Shown here one piece after another: positions 46,283-54,687 of a DNA stretch of 64,000 bases. The notes under the pieces were generated by a model, which did no database searches, was not told the origin of the DNA, and saw nothing but the letters and a program-made list of their open reading frames with translations. The DNA is from Gracilibacillus dipsosauri (GTDB lineage: Bacteria; Bacillota; Bacilli; Bacillales; Amphibacillaceae), in the NCBI RefSeq assembly GCF_003176895.1, contig NZ_QGTD01000018.1, positions 135,192 through 199,191 of the forward strand. Direction: 5' to 3'. Position 1 is the stretch's first letter, and each line of letters begins with the position of its first letter. A program made the translations under genes and the position numbers.

Positions 46283-46984
46283 TTAAACATTCGCCGATTC
46301 TAACTGCATCAGCTCATCTCGATTTTTGATCTCCAGTTTCTTATAAATAATAGAAACATAATTCTTAACGGTACCTTCTTTTAAATTAATCTCATTTGCA
46401 ATCATTTTATTAGACCAGCCTTTTCTAAGCAAACGGAAAATCTGAAATTCCCTGTCTGTAAAGATGGACTTTTGTAACACGATTTCTTCGATATCTATGT
46501 TTAATTCTACATCTTCAAGCATTAGTAAATGCTTTAATTGATCTCTATCCTCATGGGTAGCTATATAATGTAATTTGCTTACATACTGTTGGATCATTGT
46601 TTGTGGTGCAACAAACATGCCATCCATAACCAAACGAATAATAGATTGAAAATCACTTAATCCCATATCTGCTACTAAATAACCGTCTAAATTTGTACTT
46701 GGAAAAGCCTCAATCGCATCATCATCTTTATCAGACGCTACTAATACTACCTTCATAAGTGGCTGCATAGCTTTCAATTGCTTAGCAAAGGCAATTCGAT
46801 CCTCTTTTGATAAATAGGTACCTATAATACATAACGAAGGGATATTTGAAATTTCTAGAAACTGTATTGCCTTTGCTTCATTGTCAAAAGCTTCGAGAAC
46901 GTGAAAGTTCTCCATATCATTAATCATATTCGAAATCATTTCTCGAAACAAAGTACTATGTTCTACTATTACAACATTTTGCAA
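46283..46984 (-). CDS. LuxR/NarL-type regulator with a degenerate receiver
   Basis: A 233-aa protein. Residues about 165-225 are a clear LuxR helix-turn-helix (FTDREFQIFRLLRKGWSNKMIANEINLKEGTVKNYVSIIYKKL). Residues 1-120 have a receiver-like pattern (VVIVEHSTLFREMI), but the acceptor Asp is replaced (CIIGTYLSKED) and the Lys before the last strand is Ala (YLVADMG), so phosphorylation is unlikely. GGAGGTGAT lies 4 nt before TTG 46984; a GTG nine bases upstream overlaps that site. No kinase is adjacent. Target genes are unknown. Confidence 0.8.
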   Translation of the reverse strand: MQNVVIVEHSTLFREMISNMINDMENFHVLEAFDNEAKAIQFLEISNIPSLCIIGTYLSKEDRIAFAKQLKAMQPLMKVVLVASDKDDDAIEAFPSTNLDGYLVADMGLSDFQSIIRLVMDGMFVAPQTMIQQYVSKLHYIATHEDRDQLKHLLMLEDVELNIDIEEIVLQKSIFTDREFQIFRLLRKGWSNKMIANEINLKEGTVKNYVSIIYKKLEIKNRDELMQLESANV

Positions 46985-47193
46985 AATTATCACCTCCAGT
47001 GATCAGTAGAGAGCTATATAAATAATAAAGAAATTATTTAAATCAAATAAGAGCATATTGTTATTATCGGCAGAAAACGATTCGTTATTAAGAATAATGT
47101 CGAAAAAAATTTGAAAATTTAGTGGTAATATATTCTAATTAGAATGAGAGAGGGTTAGTAATGAATATATGTTGGGAATAATCGAAGTACTAA

Positions 47194-47322
47194 GGGAGAA
47201 AGCCCAAGGCAAGAGGTGATATCTTGGTCATCCTGTCTGTGCTAAGCGAGATAGCCAAGATAAAAGCATATATCTTGGCCAATATGCATATGTCAAGAGA
47301 AGTAGCCAAGATAAAAAATGCA
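47194..47322. repeat. Degenerate 51-bp tandem repeat with inverted arms
   Basis: About 2.5 units, in phase at 47194, 47245 and 47296. GCCAAGATA occurs at 47254-47262 and 47305-47313; its complement TATCTTGG occurs at 47220-47227 and 47271-47279. In both cases the spacing is exactly 51 bp. The best hairpin is 47254-47279 (9-bp arms). The units are diverged except at the arms. Confidence 0.65.
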
Positions 47323-47353
47323 TGGATGCAAGTTTAATAAACTAGCTCCATGC
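47320..47353 (-). terminator. Terminator of the endonuclease-family gene
   Basis: GCATGGA (47320-47326) pairs with TCCATGC (47347-47353). On the minus strand it is followed by ATTTTTTATC, shortly after the stop at 47370. Confidence 0.65.
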
Positions 47354-47369
47354 AAAAATCTCAGCTATG

Positions 47370-48179
47370 CTAACGCGTAATAACGATATCTGCTACTATT
47401 GGTAGATGATCGGAAGCTTCTGTATAAATTACCTGACTATCCAGGTGGTAAACGGACGGAGAGGTGAGGATGTAATCAATTCGTTTCGTTGGGTTTATTA
47501 CTGGAAAGGTGTTTGATTCATCCTCATTTGCAAAGACATCTACTAAGTTACCTTCTTGTAATAATGATTGAAGCTCTTTACTATCTGGCTCTGCGTTTAA
47601 ATCACCAACTAGAACACTAGGACCTGAAAAGGACGACTTCACCTCATTGATTTCTGCTATTTGGGCAAGTCTTTCGGCTACATTTAAACCTAGATGTGTG
47701 TTATAGAAATGGACGTGAATTCCTTTTACGTTAATTTTGGTACGCAGAAGACCTCGTTGTTCATTGCCAAAACTACTTAAATGAATATTCTCTGAATCGA
47801 TGATGGGATACTTGCTGAGAACGGCAGTACCATATTGTCTATTTTTATTGCTGGTTTCTGGTTCTAGATTTAGATTGGCGCCAAATACATAATGGTAGCC
47901 TAATAAATTTGCAAGTTTCCTTGCTTGATCTTGAAAATCACTTCTGTCACCATAAAATCGGTCCACCTCTTGAATGCCAATGATTTCTGCGCCTGTATCC
48001 TTCATAACTTTGGCAGTACGCTTAATATCCAATTCTCCATCTAAGCCTTCACCATGATGGATATTGAATGACATTACCTTGAGGTTTACTTCTTTTCCTT
48101 TACCTGTAGCAGCTACACTGCTGGAAAAAACAATTACCAAAAACATACTTAACAGCAAACATACAACACCTTTTTTCAA
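47370..48179 (-). CDS. Secreted endonuclease/exonuclease/phosphatase-family protein
   Basis: A 269-aa protein with a signal peptide (about 1-24, ending SSVAA) and an EEP (DNase I-like) domain: MSFNIHHGEG, IIGIQEVDR, FYNTHLG, LVGDLNAEPDS, RIDYILTS and ASDHLPIVAD. All expected metal and catalytic residues (Asn, Glu, Asp-x-Asn, Asp-His) are present. Substrates of this family include nucleic acids, inositol phosphates and sphingomyelin, so the true substrate is open. TTG 48179 has AAAGGAG 9 nt upstream; a TTG six bases earlier is too close to it. It lies 119 bp after zinT on the same strand. Confidence 0.85.
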   Translation of the reverse strand: MKKGVVCLLLSMFLVIVFSSSVAATGKGKEVNLKVMSFNIHHGEGLDGELDIKRTAKVMKDTGAEIIGIQEVDRFYGDRSDFQDQARKLANLLGYHYVFGANLNLEPETSNKNRQYGTAVLSKYPIIDSENIHLSSFGNEQRGLLRTKINVKGIHVHFYNTHLGLNVAERLAQIAEINEVKSSFSGPSVLVGDLNAEPDSKELQSLLQEGNLVDVFANEDESNTFPVINPTKRIDYILTSPSVYHLDSQVIYTEASDHLPIVADIVITR

Positions 48180-48298
48180 TATCAATCTCTCCTTTCAGTG
48201 GTCTGGAGAATAATCTCTATTGAATTCAATGTAATCTTTTTTTTACTATCGATCAATCCTTTTTCATAGAATTTACAATTCTTTAAGAAAGTATCAAA

Positions 48299-49069
48299 TC
48301 AATGTGCCATCATCTCATGCGCAATATCATGTCCATCCATTTCAGAGGGGTAATAGGTTGGCCAATTCGTTACTTCCTCTAATAGAGCTTCGCGATCATC
48401 GCCCCAATAAAGGTGGTAGTGGCTAGCTTTCGTTGGATAGATGCTATGGTCACTGAATTGGATATACTGTGGGAGGTTTTCTGCTTCCTCTGCTAATTTA
48501 AATATGTATCTAACTCCTCTATTACCAGCATCATAGGTGAGTATCTCATATCCATCTGAGATATATTGGGCTGTGTTTTCCTCCCCATTCTCAACAAAGG
48601 TTACCATCTCTCCATCAATCACAATGCGTTCCACTTCTGTCTGATATCCTGTATCATAATAAGCCTTATATTCTTCCGCTGTTTTGTCCCCTTCATGCTC
48701 TGCTTTGTGAGTGAATACCTCGTCAAGCGTACCGTCCTGTAAATAAGGATAGACTGATTGCCAATCTCCTTCCCAATCAGAAAGTGTGCGGTCTTGAACT
48801 TGACTATCCTCGAAATAACCATTGTAAATTTCTTCTGTTTCTTCGTCATGTGCATGATGATGTTCATGCTCGTGCTCGTCGTGGTCGTGATCATGATCGT
48901 GATCATGTTCGTCCTTATCTTTTGTTTCTTGTTCTGCTTCCGTTGTTTCTGTTTGAGATTCGCTTGATGCATCAGTATCTTCTGTGGACGAGTCTTCCGA
49001 TTGACAGCCTACTAAAATTACTAACACACCAACCATGATGAAACCAAATCTTTTTAATAATGAAACCAA
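48299..49069 (-). CDS. zinT: ZinT-type zinc-binding lipoprotein with His-rich linker
   Basis: A 256-aa lipoprotein: signal with lipobox LVGC, an acidic linker, a His/Asp run (about residues 55-75, alternating HD then HEHEHHHAH) and the ZinT/YodA domain (about 80-256, EIYNGYFEDSQVQDRTLSDWEG and SHYHLYWGDD). It scavenges zinc outside the membrane and hands it to an ABC importer in relatives. TTG 49069 has AAGGAG 8 nt upstream; a GTG nine bases earlier overlaps that site. A perfect Zur box lies just upstream. The His-rich run resembles the metal loops of ZnuA/AdcA. Confidence 0.92.
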   Translation of the reverse strand: MVSLLKRFGFIMVGVLVILVGCQSEDSSTEDTDASSESQTETTEAEQETKDKDEHDHDHDHDHDEHEHEHHHAHDEETEEIYNGYFEDSQVQDRTLSDWEGDWQSVYPYLQDGTLDEVFTHKAEHEGDKTAEEYKAYYDTGYQTEVERIVIDGEMVTFVENGEENTAQYISDGYEILTYDAGNRGVRYIFKLAEEAENLPQYIQFSDHSIYPTKASHYHLYWGDDREALLEEVTNWPTYYPSEMDGHDIAHEMMAH

Positions 49070-49086
49070 AATAAACACTCCTTATC

Positions 49087-49107
49087 AAATCGTAATAATT
49101 ACGATTT
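49087..49107. promoter_or_regulatory. Zur box upstream of zinT
   Basis: A perfect 21-bp palindrome with arms AAATCGTAAT and ATTACGATTT around one A, matching the B. subtilis Zur operator. It predicts derepression under zinc limitation. Confidence 0.88.
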
Positions 49108-49158
49108 AAATTATAACCATATATTGGTTCGGTCGTCAAGGAAAAAGTTATAAATAAA

Positions 49159-49190
49159 AGAAGACTAAACCAAATTCGGCTTAGCCTTCT
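49159..49190 (-). terminator. Terminator of the GntR/FCD gene
   Basis: A 13-bp stem (AGAAGACTAAACC with GGCTTAGCCTTCT, two wobble pairs) and a 6-nt loop. On the minus strand it is followed by TTTTATTTAT. Confidence 0.75.
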
Positions 49191-49204
49191 GAAAAAGTGG
49201 GGTA

Positions 49205-49888
49205 CTAGATATTCTCAATGGATGTTTTAACAGAATCCATAATCTTTAAAAAAGCGTCAGATGCTTTATTAGGGTTCTGCTCTTTTATTGCTTGAAGTAA
49301 TTCCTCATGAAAGGGATAGCTTTTATCAAATATGTCCTCAATCCCAAATGGTTCATTCCAAAATTGGTTAAAAGTATCCCCGACAGAGTCAATAATACTA
49401 GTTAATAAATCATTGTCAGCAGCTTCATAAATAGTTTGATGAAACAATGAATCAGACTCGTTTGCTTTATCCCGCTCTTTATTGTTGATATACATCACAT
49501 ATTCTTTTAGATAACTTTCCATTTTTTTAATATCATCCTGTGTGGCTTTTTTTGCTGCTAGATCCACTGCTTTTCCTTCTAAAGCAATTCTAACTTCTAG
49601 AGCATCTAATAAAAATTTCCGTTCATTTTCAATATCAAAAGAAGTTTGAATATGAAAAGCTTTATTGTTTTTTACGAAAGTCCCTTTTCCGTTTAAAATT
49701 TCAACATATCCCTGTGTTTCTAACAACTGGAGAGCTTCTCTAAGGGAGGATCTTCCGATCCCCAGGGTTTCGATGAGTGTGGATATAGATGGAAGACGAT
49801 CTCCTTCTTTCAGTTTTTCTTTTTTAATATATCTCTTTATTTCATCTGCAACAATTTCTGATAATCGTTTCTTCTTTAACGTTTTCAT
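49205..49888 (-). CDS. GntR-family (FadR/FCD) transcriptional regulator
   Basis: A 227-aa regulator. The N-terminal winged helix (EIVADEIKRYIKKEKLKEGDRLPSISTL and GRSSLREALQLLETQGYV) is followed by an all-helical FCD ligand-binding domain (about 85-220). ATG 49888 follows GAGGTG; upstream in-frame codons lack a ribosome site. It is divergent from a PLP lyase/synthase and an NhaC-type carrier, which it probably controls. FCD domains commonly sense organic or amino acids. Confidence 0.9.
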   Translation of the reverse strand: MKTLKKKRLSEIVADEIKRYIKKEKLKEGDRLPSISTLIETLGIGRSSLREALQLLETQGYVEILNGKGTFVKNNKAFHIQTSFDIENERKFLLDALEVRIALEGKAVDLAAKKATQDDIKKMESYLKEYVMYINNKERDKANESDSLFHQTIYEAADNDLLTSIIDSVGDTFNQFWNEPFGIEDIFDKSYPFHEELLQAIKEQNPNKASDAFLKIMDSVKTSIENI

Positions 49889-50055
49889 ACGGTTCACCTC
49901 GAAATGATTATGCTCTAAGTTTATTATATTATCAACGATTAATCCAATAATAGATGTGTACTTACATTTCAAAATAATATAACCTTTCATACAGGTTGAT
50001 AGTATGATAGAATGAAAAAGAAATGAAGTTCATCATGAGAAAGAAGGGATTAATT

Positions 50056-51213
50056 ATGCAATATACGGATGAAGAAATTTGTACACAATTTTGGGATGAT
50101 CCCTCCCAATATCATGGATCGGTTTCTCCTCCTATCTATCAAACTAGTCTTTTTGCCTTCAAGAGCTTTAAAGAGTTTACGGAAGCACAGAAGCTAGAAA
50201 GAGAAAATTATGTATATTCAAGAGGGGTTAATCCTACCGTACAAATTCTAGAGCAAAAATTAGCAGCATTAGAGAGAGGAGAAAAATGTAAGTGCTTTAG
50301 CTCAGGGATGGGCGCAATTAGTGCGGTGTTTCATACACTTTTGCGAAGTGGAGATCATGTTGTTGTAATCAATAATATTTATGGTCCTACAACCGAGTTA
50401 ATTCATTATTTATCGAAGTTCCATATATCATATAGTGTGGTAGATCACCAATTAACCAATATTTATGAAGCGATACAAGAAAATACTAAATTGATTTATG
50501 TAGAAAGCCCGGGAACGATGCTAATGAAAGTAGTTGATCTGCAGGCAGTAACAAAAATAGCAAAAGAGCAGGGGATCGTCACTGCGATAGATAACACATG
50601 GTCCACTCCGATTTTTCAGAAACCGTTAACATTAGGGTTTGATTTGTCGATCCATTCCTTGACAAAATATATTGGTGGTCATAGTGATGTTATTGGTGGA
50701 GCAGTGATCGGTGATCAGGATCTAGTGGACGAAATTTTTCAATATGGGTATCAGTTGAATGGAGCAGTTTTAGGGGCACATGACGCCTATCTGATAAATC
50801 GTGGTTTGCGTACATTACCTATCCGTCTGAAGCAACATCAGGAAAATGCTTTGAATGTTATTGAGTATTTACAAACAAAAGATGAGGTTGCAAGTATTTA
50901 TCACCCCAGCCTAGTAAAGAAGGATTCTCCTTATCTAGATAAACAGATGAAAGGATTCACAGGACTGCTGAGTTTTGAGCTTAAAGAAGCGAATTTTTTG
51001 AGTGTTTCTCGTTTCATTGATGCCTTATCTTTATTTAAAATTGGCGTCAGCTGGGGAGGATATGAAAGCTTAGTAAACTCTCCTGTAAAAGATAATAATG
51101 AACAACAACTAAATGAGCAAGGAATTTCACCAGGCTTAATTCGTTTATCTATTGGGCTGGAAGGCTCTGAATTGCAAATTGATGATTTAGAAAAGGCATT
51201 TCAACAATTATGA
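50056..51213 (+). CDS. Cys/Met-metabolism PLP-dependent enzyme (cystathionine synthase/lyase type)
   Basis: A 385-aa fold-type I PLP enzyme. Family features: YSRGVNPTVQILEQKLAALE, FSSGMGAISAVFHTLL, VESPGTMLMKVVD, AIDNTWSTP, and the Schiff-base Lys204 in SLTKYIGGHSDVIGG. The ATG at 50056 follows AAGAAGGGA; two ATGs upstream lack sites. It is followed 29 bp later by an NhaC-family carrier and is divergent from a GntR/FCD regulator, so catabolism of an imported amino acid (for example a methionine gamma-lyase-like reaction) seems more likely than biosynthesis. The exact reaction is unresolved. Confidence 0.88.
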   Translation: MQYTDEEICTQFWDDPSQYHGSVSPPIYQTSLFAFKSFKEFTEAQKLERENYVYSRGVNPTVQILEQKLAALERGEKCKCFSSGMGAISAVFHTLLRSGDHVVVINNIYGPTTELIHYLSKFHISYSVVDHQLTNIYEAIQENTKLIYVESPGTMLMKVVDLQAVTKIAKEQGIVTAIDNTWSTPIFQKPLTLGFDLSIHSLTKYIGGHSDVIGGAVIGDQDLVDEIFQYGYQLNGAVLGAHDAYLINRGLRTLPIRLKQHQENALNVIEYLQTKDEVASIYHPSLVKKDSPYLDKQMKGFTGLLSFELKEANFLSVSRFIDALSLFKIGVSWGGYESLVNSPVKDNNEQQLNEQGISPGLIRLSIGLEGSELQIDDLEKAFQQL

Positions 51214-51242
51214 TAAAAATCCTTGAAAGGGAGAGTTAAACG

Positions 51243-52679
51243 ATGAATACAGATAATTTGAAACGTCCCTCCTTGGGTATGGCTTTAATTCCGATCGTTA
51301 TTTCATTAGCTATTTTTATTTTGGGTATTGGAATAATGAAATATCCCGCAGAGTTAATGCTATTATTTGCAGGAATAGTTTTTGCGATTTTTGCTATATT
51401 TCATGGAAATCGGTGGGAGACAATAATAGAGGTGATGGGGTCCAAAATAAAAAAGGCACTTCCAGCCATTCTCATCTTGTTTTGTATTGGGTTACTAATC
51501 GGGACATGGATGATATCCGGAACGATCCCTTTATTTGTATATTATGGTCTTAAAATTATTGATCCAAACTATTTATATTTACTCGCATTCTTAGTTACTG
51601 CGATTGTATCAACCTGTGTAGGAACCTCATGGGGTGCAGCGGGAACCATCGGGGTAGCAATAATGAGTATTGCTCAAACAATGGATTTATCATTAGCGAT
51701 AACAGCTGGAGCTGTCGTATCTGGTGCTTATTTTGGTGATAAGTTATCTCCTTTATCGGATACGACCAATATGAGTTCGATTGCCGCTGGTTCCAATTTA
51801 TATGAGCACATAAAACACATGCTTTATACAGCCATTCCATCCTCTATACTTGCTATTATCATCTTTTCCATAGTTGGTTTAGGGATTGAAACCGATTCTG
51901 CCCAATTATCGAATATTCAAGAAATGGTTGCAAATCTTGATCAGTTATTTCAGTTGAATCTCTGGCTATTAATACCTGCTGTGGTGGTCATTGTGGGATC
52001 CTTAATGAAAAAACCACCACTTATTGTGCTATTTACTTCATCTGTTACTGCCATGATTATAGCAATTTTATTCCAAGGTGCGTCATTAGCTAATTTATTC
52101 GCTTCTGCCGTATCTGGATTTAATGTGGATATGCTGGTAGGAGTCGACATCGGCGATGATTTACAAGAGTTGTTAAATCGAGGTGGACTATATTCGATGT
52201 ATAATGCCACATTCTTTGTCTTTGTAGCGTTTTTCTTCGCATCGGCATTAGAAGTATCACAGGCATTAAATACAATCCTAGAGAGTATTATTAAGCATTT
52301 AAAAACAGTCGGAAGTATAACATTTTCAGCACTTGTAACAGGTTTCGCTGTAATTAACTGTACTTCCAACGCCTTAGTATCTTATTTCTTAATTCAGGAT
52401 ATCTATGGAAGGGTATACAAGAAAAATAATTTGCACCCAGTCAATTTGTCTCGTAATATGGAGGACTCTATTACCATTACCGAAGTGTTAATGCCTTGGA
52501 CTGTTTCGGGGGTATTTATGGCAACCACTTTAGGAGTTGACAATTTTGAATTTTTACCTTGGGCGATTTTTAATCTTGGAGGCTTTGTATTTTCAGCACT
52601 GTATGGATTTTTGGCACCGATTACAGGAGGTTTTGGAGTTCGTAAATTGGAGGGGCCAGTTGGAGATGACAATCGTTAA
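51243..52679 (+). CDS. NhaC-family Na+/H+ antiporter or Na+-coupled amino/organic acid carrier
   Basis: A 478-aa protein with 11-12 predicted helices and the family signature GTSWGAAGTIGVAIMSIAQ, then GAVVSGAYFGDKLSPLSDTTNMSS. GAAAGGGAGAG precedes the ATG at 51243. NhaC relatives include Na+/H+ antiporters, MleN-type malate/lactate exchangers and proposed methionine carriers. Pairing with a Cys/Met-type PLP enzyme favours a substrate carrier. A strong terminator follows. Confidence 0.88.
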   Translation: MNTDNLKRPSLGMALIPIVISLAIFILGIGIMKYPAELMLLFAGIVFAIFAIFHGNRWETIIEVMGSKIKKALPAILILFCIGLLIGTWMISGTIPLFVYYGLKIIDPNYLYLLAFLVTAIVSTCVGTSWGAAGTIGVAIMSIAQTMDLSLAITAGAVVSGAYFGDKLSPLSDTTNMSSIAAGSNLYEHIKHMLYTAIPSSILAIIIFSIVGLGIETDSAQLSNIQEMVANLDQLFQLNLWLLIPAVVVIVGSLMKKPPLIVLFTSSVTAMIIAILFQGASLANLFASAVSGFNVDMLVGVDIGDDLQELLNRGGLYSMYNATFFVFVAFFFASALEVSQALNTILESIIKHLKTVGSITFSALVTGFAVINCTSNALVSYFLIQDIYGRVYKKNNLHPVNLSRNMEDSITITEVLMPWTVSGVFMATTLGVDNFEFLPWAIFNLGGFVFSALYGFLAPITGGFGVRKLEGPVGDDNR

Positions 52680-52718
52680 CGTGAGGAAAAGCTAGTGGAT
52701 TGTAGCACATATTAAGGC

Positions 52719-52765
52719 TCACCTATGTATGGTTGAATTAACCATACATAGGTGATTTGATCTTT
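52719..52765 (+). terminator. Strong terminator after the NhaC-family gene
   Basis: A perfect 15-bp stem (CACCTATGTATGGTT with its complement at 52740-52754) with a GAATT loop, followed by a T-rich tract. It lies between convergent genes. Confidence 0.8.
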
Positions 52766-52781
52766 TAGAATATCTCCTCGC

Positions 52782-53204
52782 TTAGTTCAATACTTCTTCC
52801 ATTGCTTTCAGCATTTCATTCCAAGCATTTTCTGTTTGAGGGATATATTGTGCCCAATTAGGATCTATTTCATGTGTTAACGTAGCAATGGCACCGCTTT
52901 TTGATGGTTGAATTTCCACAGTAACCATATCTATATCAGGCAGGTCATCCACTGTTGCCCACGTGAATTTAATTAGATTTGGTTTATCCAGTTCTAAATA
53001 TTGCCCAATATGCTCAATATCATCACCTTCTCGTCTGTCTACAAAAATGAAATAACCTCCTACTTTAGGATTGTTTTCACACCTTACTATATTTCCATTA
53101 GGGAACATCCACTTCTTTATTTTTTCAGGATTTATCCATGCATCATAAACTTTTTCTGGTAAAGCGTTAAATTGGTAGGTAACAACTGCCTTTGATTTTG
53201 TCAT
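52782..53204 (-). CDS. SRPBCC (AHSA1-like) protein
   Basis: A 140-aa START-like/AHSA1-domain protein (VTYQFNALPEKVYDAWINPEKIKKWMFP at the N-terminus, NAWNEMLKAMEE at the C-terminus). ATG 53204 has ATAGGAG 9 nt upstream. It is cotranscribed after an ArsR-type regulator, a very common pairing in Bacillales in which the SRPBCC protein has no settled function (ligand binding is assumed). Confidence 0.88.
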   Translation of the reverse strand: MTKSKAVVTYQFNALPEKVYDAWINPEKIKKWMFPNGNIVRCENNPKVGGYFIFVDRREGDDIEHIGQYLELDKPNLIKFTWATVDDLPDIDMVTVEIQPSKSGAIATLTHEIDPNWAQYIPQTENAWNEMLKAMEEVLN

Positions 53205-53257
53205 ACTAATCAACTCCTATTATAATTATTTGGGTTTAATTCGTGCCATTCGATAAA

Positions 53258-53581
53258 TTAATCTTCTGCTTCCTCCTTTTCAAGAAATTCATCCAATGAA
53301 GCAAGATTGTCCTTCCAAAAATTTCGATAAGGCTCTAACCATTTATCCACCTCAGATAAGGGAAGAGGACATAAATAATAAACACGTTTTTGAGCCTCGC
53401 TCTGTACCTCTACTAATCCTGCTTCTTTCAATATACGAAGATGTTTGGAAACTCCTGGTTGGCTCATTCCTGTTAATTGAACTAGCTCATTCACTGAATT
53501 TGCTTTTTTTCTTAACAAATCTAATATCAATCGGCGGTTAGGTTCTGAAATGATATCAAAAATACTCCTAGTTGTTTTCAT
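53258..53581 (-). CDS. ArsR-family transcriptional regulator
   Basis: A 107-aa winged-helix regulator: FDIISEPNRRLILDLLRKKANSVNELVQLTGMSQPGVSKHLRILKEAGLV. No Cys metal-binding motif is seen (the only Cys is in YLCPLP), so it is not an obvious metal sensor. It belongs to the ArsR group paired with SRPBCC proteins; the partner gene starts 53 bp downstream. An 18-bp perfect palindrome just upstream of its start suggests autoregulation. Confidence 0.9.
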   Translation of the reverse strand: MKTTRSIFDIISEPNRRLILDLLRKKANSVNELVQLTGMSQPGVSKHLRILKEAGLVEVQSEAQKRVYYLCPLPLSEVDKWLEPYRNFWKDNLASLDEFLEKEEAED

Positions 53582-53596
53582 GAGTTTATATTACCA

Positions 53597-53614
53597 TACA
53601 GTTATATAACTGTA
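53597..53614. promoter_or_regulatory. ArsR operator palindrome
   Basis: TACAGTTATATAACTGTA, a perfect 18-bp palindrome 15 bp before the ArsR-type start codon, in the position of a self-repression site. Confidence 0.65.
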
Positions 53615-53843
53615 AAGGGATATTAGTATAACCTTTTATTGTAAAAAATATTTGTGGTGAATTTGTAATTGGGTAGTAGAAATGATGTTTTTGTTAGGTA
53701 ATTTATAAAAATTCAAGCATGAAAATCGCATTTTCTCTACTTTTCAGCTAAATAAGGGAAGATGAAGCTCAATCTAAGCAACGTTATGCTTGTCTTACCG
53801 CGGAATACAAGTAAGGGCGCCTTTACATATGGGGCTTTGAATA

Positions 53844-54344
53844 ATGGAAGATTTCGATAAGGTATTGAAGCATCATGAACGCATTATTTTTCATTTAATT
53901 CATAAATATGGGATTCGAGATGAAGACGGGGAGTTTTATCAATTGGGGTTAATCGCACTATGGCAGGCCTGGCGGGAATATGATAGTAGCAAATCCAAGT
54001 TTTCGAGCTATGCTTATCTATGTGTTAGGAGGGAGTTATTGCACTTAATCGATCACAACAGACGCGTACAGGAAAAGCATGAAAAATGGCTAAACACTGT
54101 TCGTATAGAAGATTTAATGGTAGAGGATTTAGCCCACGAACTAGACCCACAGTTACTTCATAAAATTCAGAATGCTTTAACGATGAAACAATGGAAATGG
54201 TTCGAGCATTGTTTGTTACATGGATATCCATTAAAAGAATTTGCACAGAAGGAAGCCGAGACATACGGAGCAGTAAAAAATTGTGGCAAGCGAGCGAGAG
54301 CAAAGCTTCGAATGCTTTTAACAGAGGAGGGATATGCTTTGTAA
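53844..54344 (+). CDS. Small sigma-70-family RNA polymerase sigma factor
   Basis: A 166-aa protein with region 2 (DEDGEFYQLGLIALWQAWREYDSSKSKFSSYAYLCVRRELLHLID) and a shortened region 4 (about 105-155, ALTMKQWKWFEHCLLHGYPLKEFAQKE). It is of ECF-like size but region 2 resembles primary-type sigma factors. A GGGG at 53831-53834 serves ATG 53844. The stop overlaps the start of a small membrane protein gene, which could be its regulator. The regulon is unknown. Confidence 0.78.
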   Translation: MEDFDKVLKHHERIIFHLIHKYGIRDEDGEFYQLGLIALWQAWREYDSSKSKFSSYAYLCVRRELLHLIDHNRRVQEKHEKWLNTVRIEDLMVEDLAHELDPQLLHKIQNALTMKQWKWFEHCLLHGYPLKEFAQKEAETYGAVKNCGKRARAKLRMLLTEEGYAL

Positions 54345-54637
54345 TGCAGAGAAAAGTTCAAAAATTCCCTACCTATTTAGTTATTTTCGCAAGTTTTTTT
54401 ATTTTTACTCTTTTATCCATTGCGATTTATACGTTCTTTTATCTTAAGCTTGGTATTGGTGAAAGAGTGGGGAGGGGGATCTTCTATTTGAAAGGACATT
54501 ATCTGGTAGGGGATGTTTCGGATGGGGAAATTCGTAGAAAGGAATTTGGTATGGGTCTAGTGACAATCCCATTGTTTTCAAGTATTGCCTTCCTCTCTCT
54601 CTATTGGATAGTGGACAAAATCCTGTATAAGAAATAA
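54344..54637 (+). CDS. Small two-helix membrane protein coupled to the sigma factor
   Basis: A 97-aa protein with two membrane helices (about 8-33 and 68-92) separated by a charged extracytoplasmic or cytoplasmic loop (GERVGRGIFYLKGHYLVGDVSDGEIRRKEFG). Its ATG overlaps the sigma stop (TAATG), and GGAGGG lies 12 nt upstream. It lacks the HxxxCxxC motif of zinc-type anti-sigma factors. A regulatory link to the sigma factor is inferred from overlap only. Confidence 0.6.
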   Translation: MQRKVQKFPTYLVIFASFFIFTLLSIAIYTFFYLKLGIGERVGRGIFYLKGHYLVGDVSDGEIRRKEFGMGLVTIPLFSSIAFLSLYWIVDKILYKK

Positions 54638-54681
54638 AAAACTGCTTCCAAAAGGGTATCTACCTAATGGAAGCAGTTTTT
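54637..54681. terminator. Bidirectional terminator between the sigma operon and opuAC
   Basis: AAAAACTGCTTCC pairs perfectly with GGAAGCAGTTTTT, flanked by A- and T-runs, between two convergent genes. Confidence 0.85.
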
Positions 54682-54687
54682 CCTATA

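Larger units (their letters stand above)
46985..47369. other. Intergenic region with degenerate 51-bp repeats
   Basis: This 385-bp stretch has no credible gene. Its right half contains the tandem repeat at 47194-47322 and the terminator at 47320-47353. Confidence 0.6.

Noticed and set aside
48619-49038. Overlapping ORFs on both strands across the His/Asp-rich part of zinT
   Set aside because: They are shadows of the repetitive codons of the ZinT linker and have no ribosome sites.
53700-53843. Structured RNA upstream of the small sigma factor
   Set aside because: Several short inverted repeats (AAGC/GCTT, TTAC/GTAA) occur but do not form one convincing fold or match a known riboswitch.
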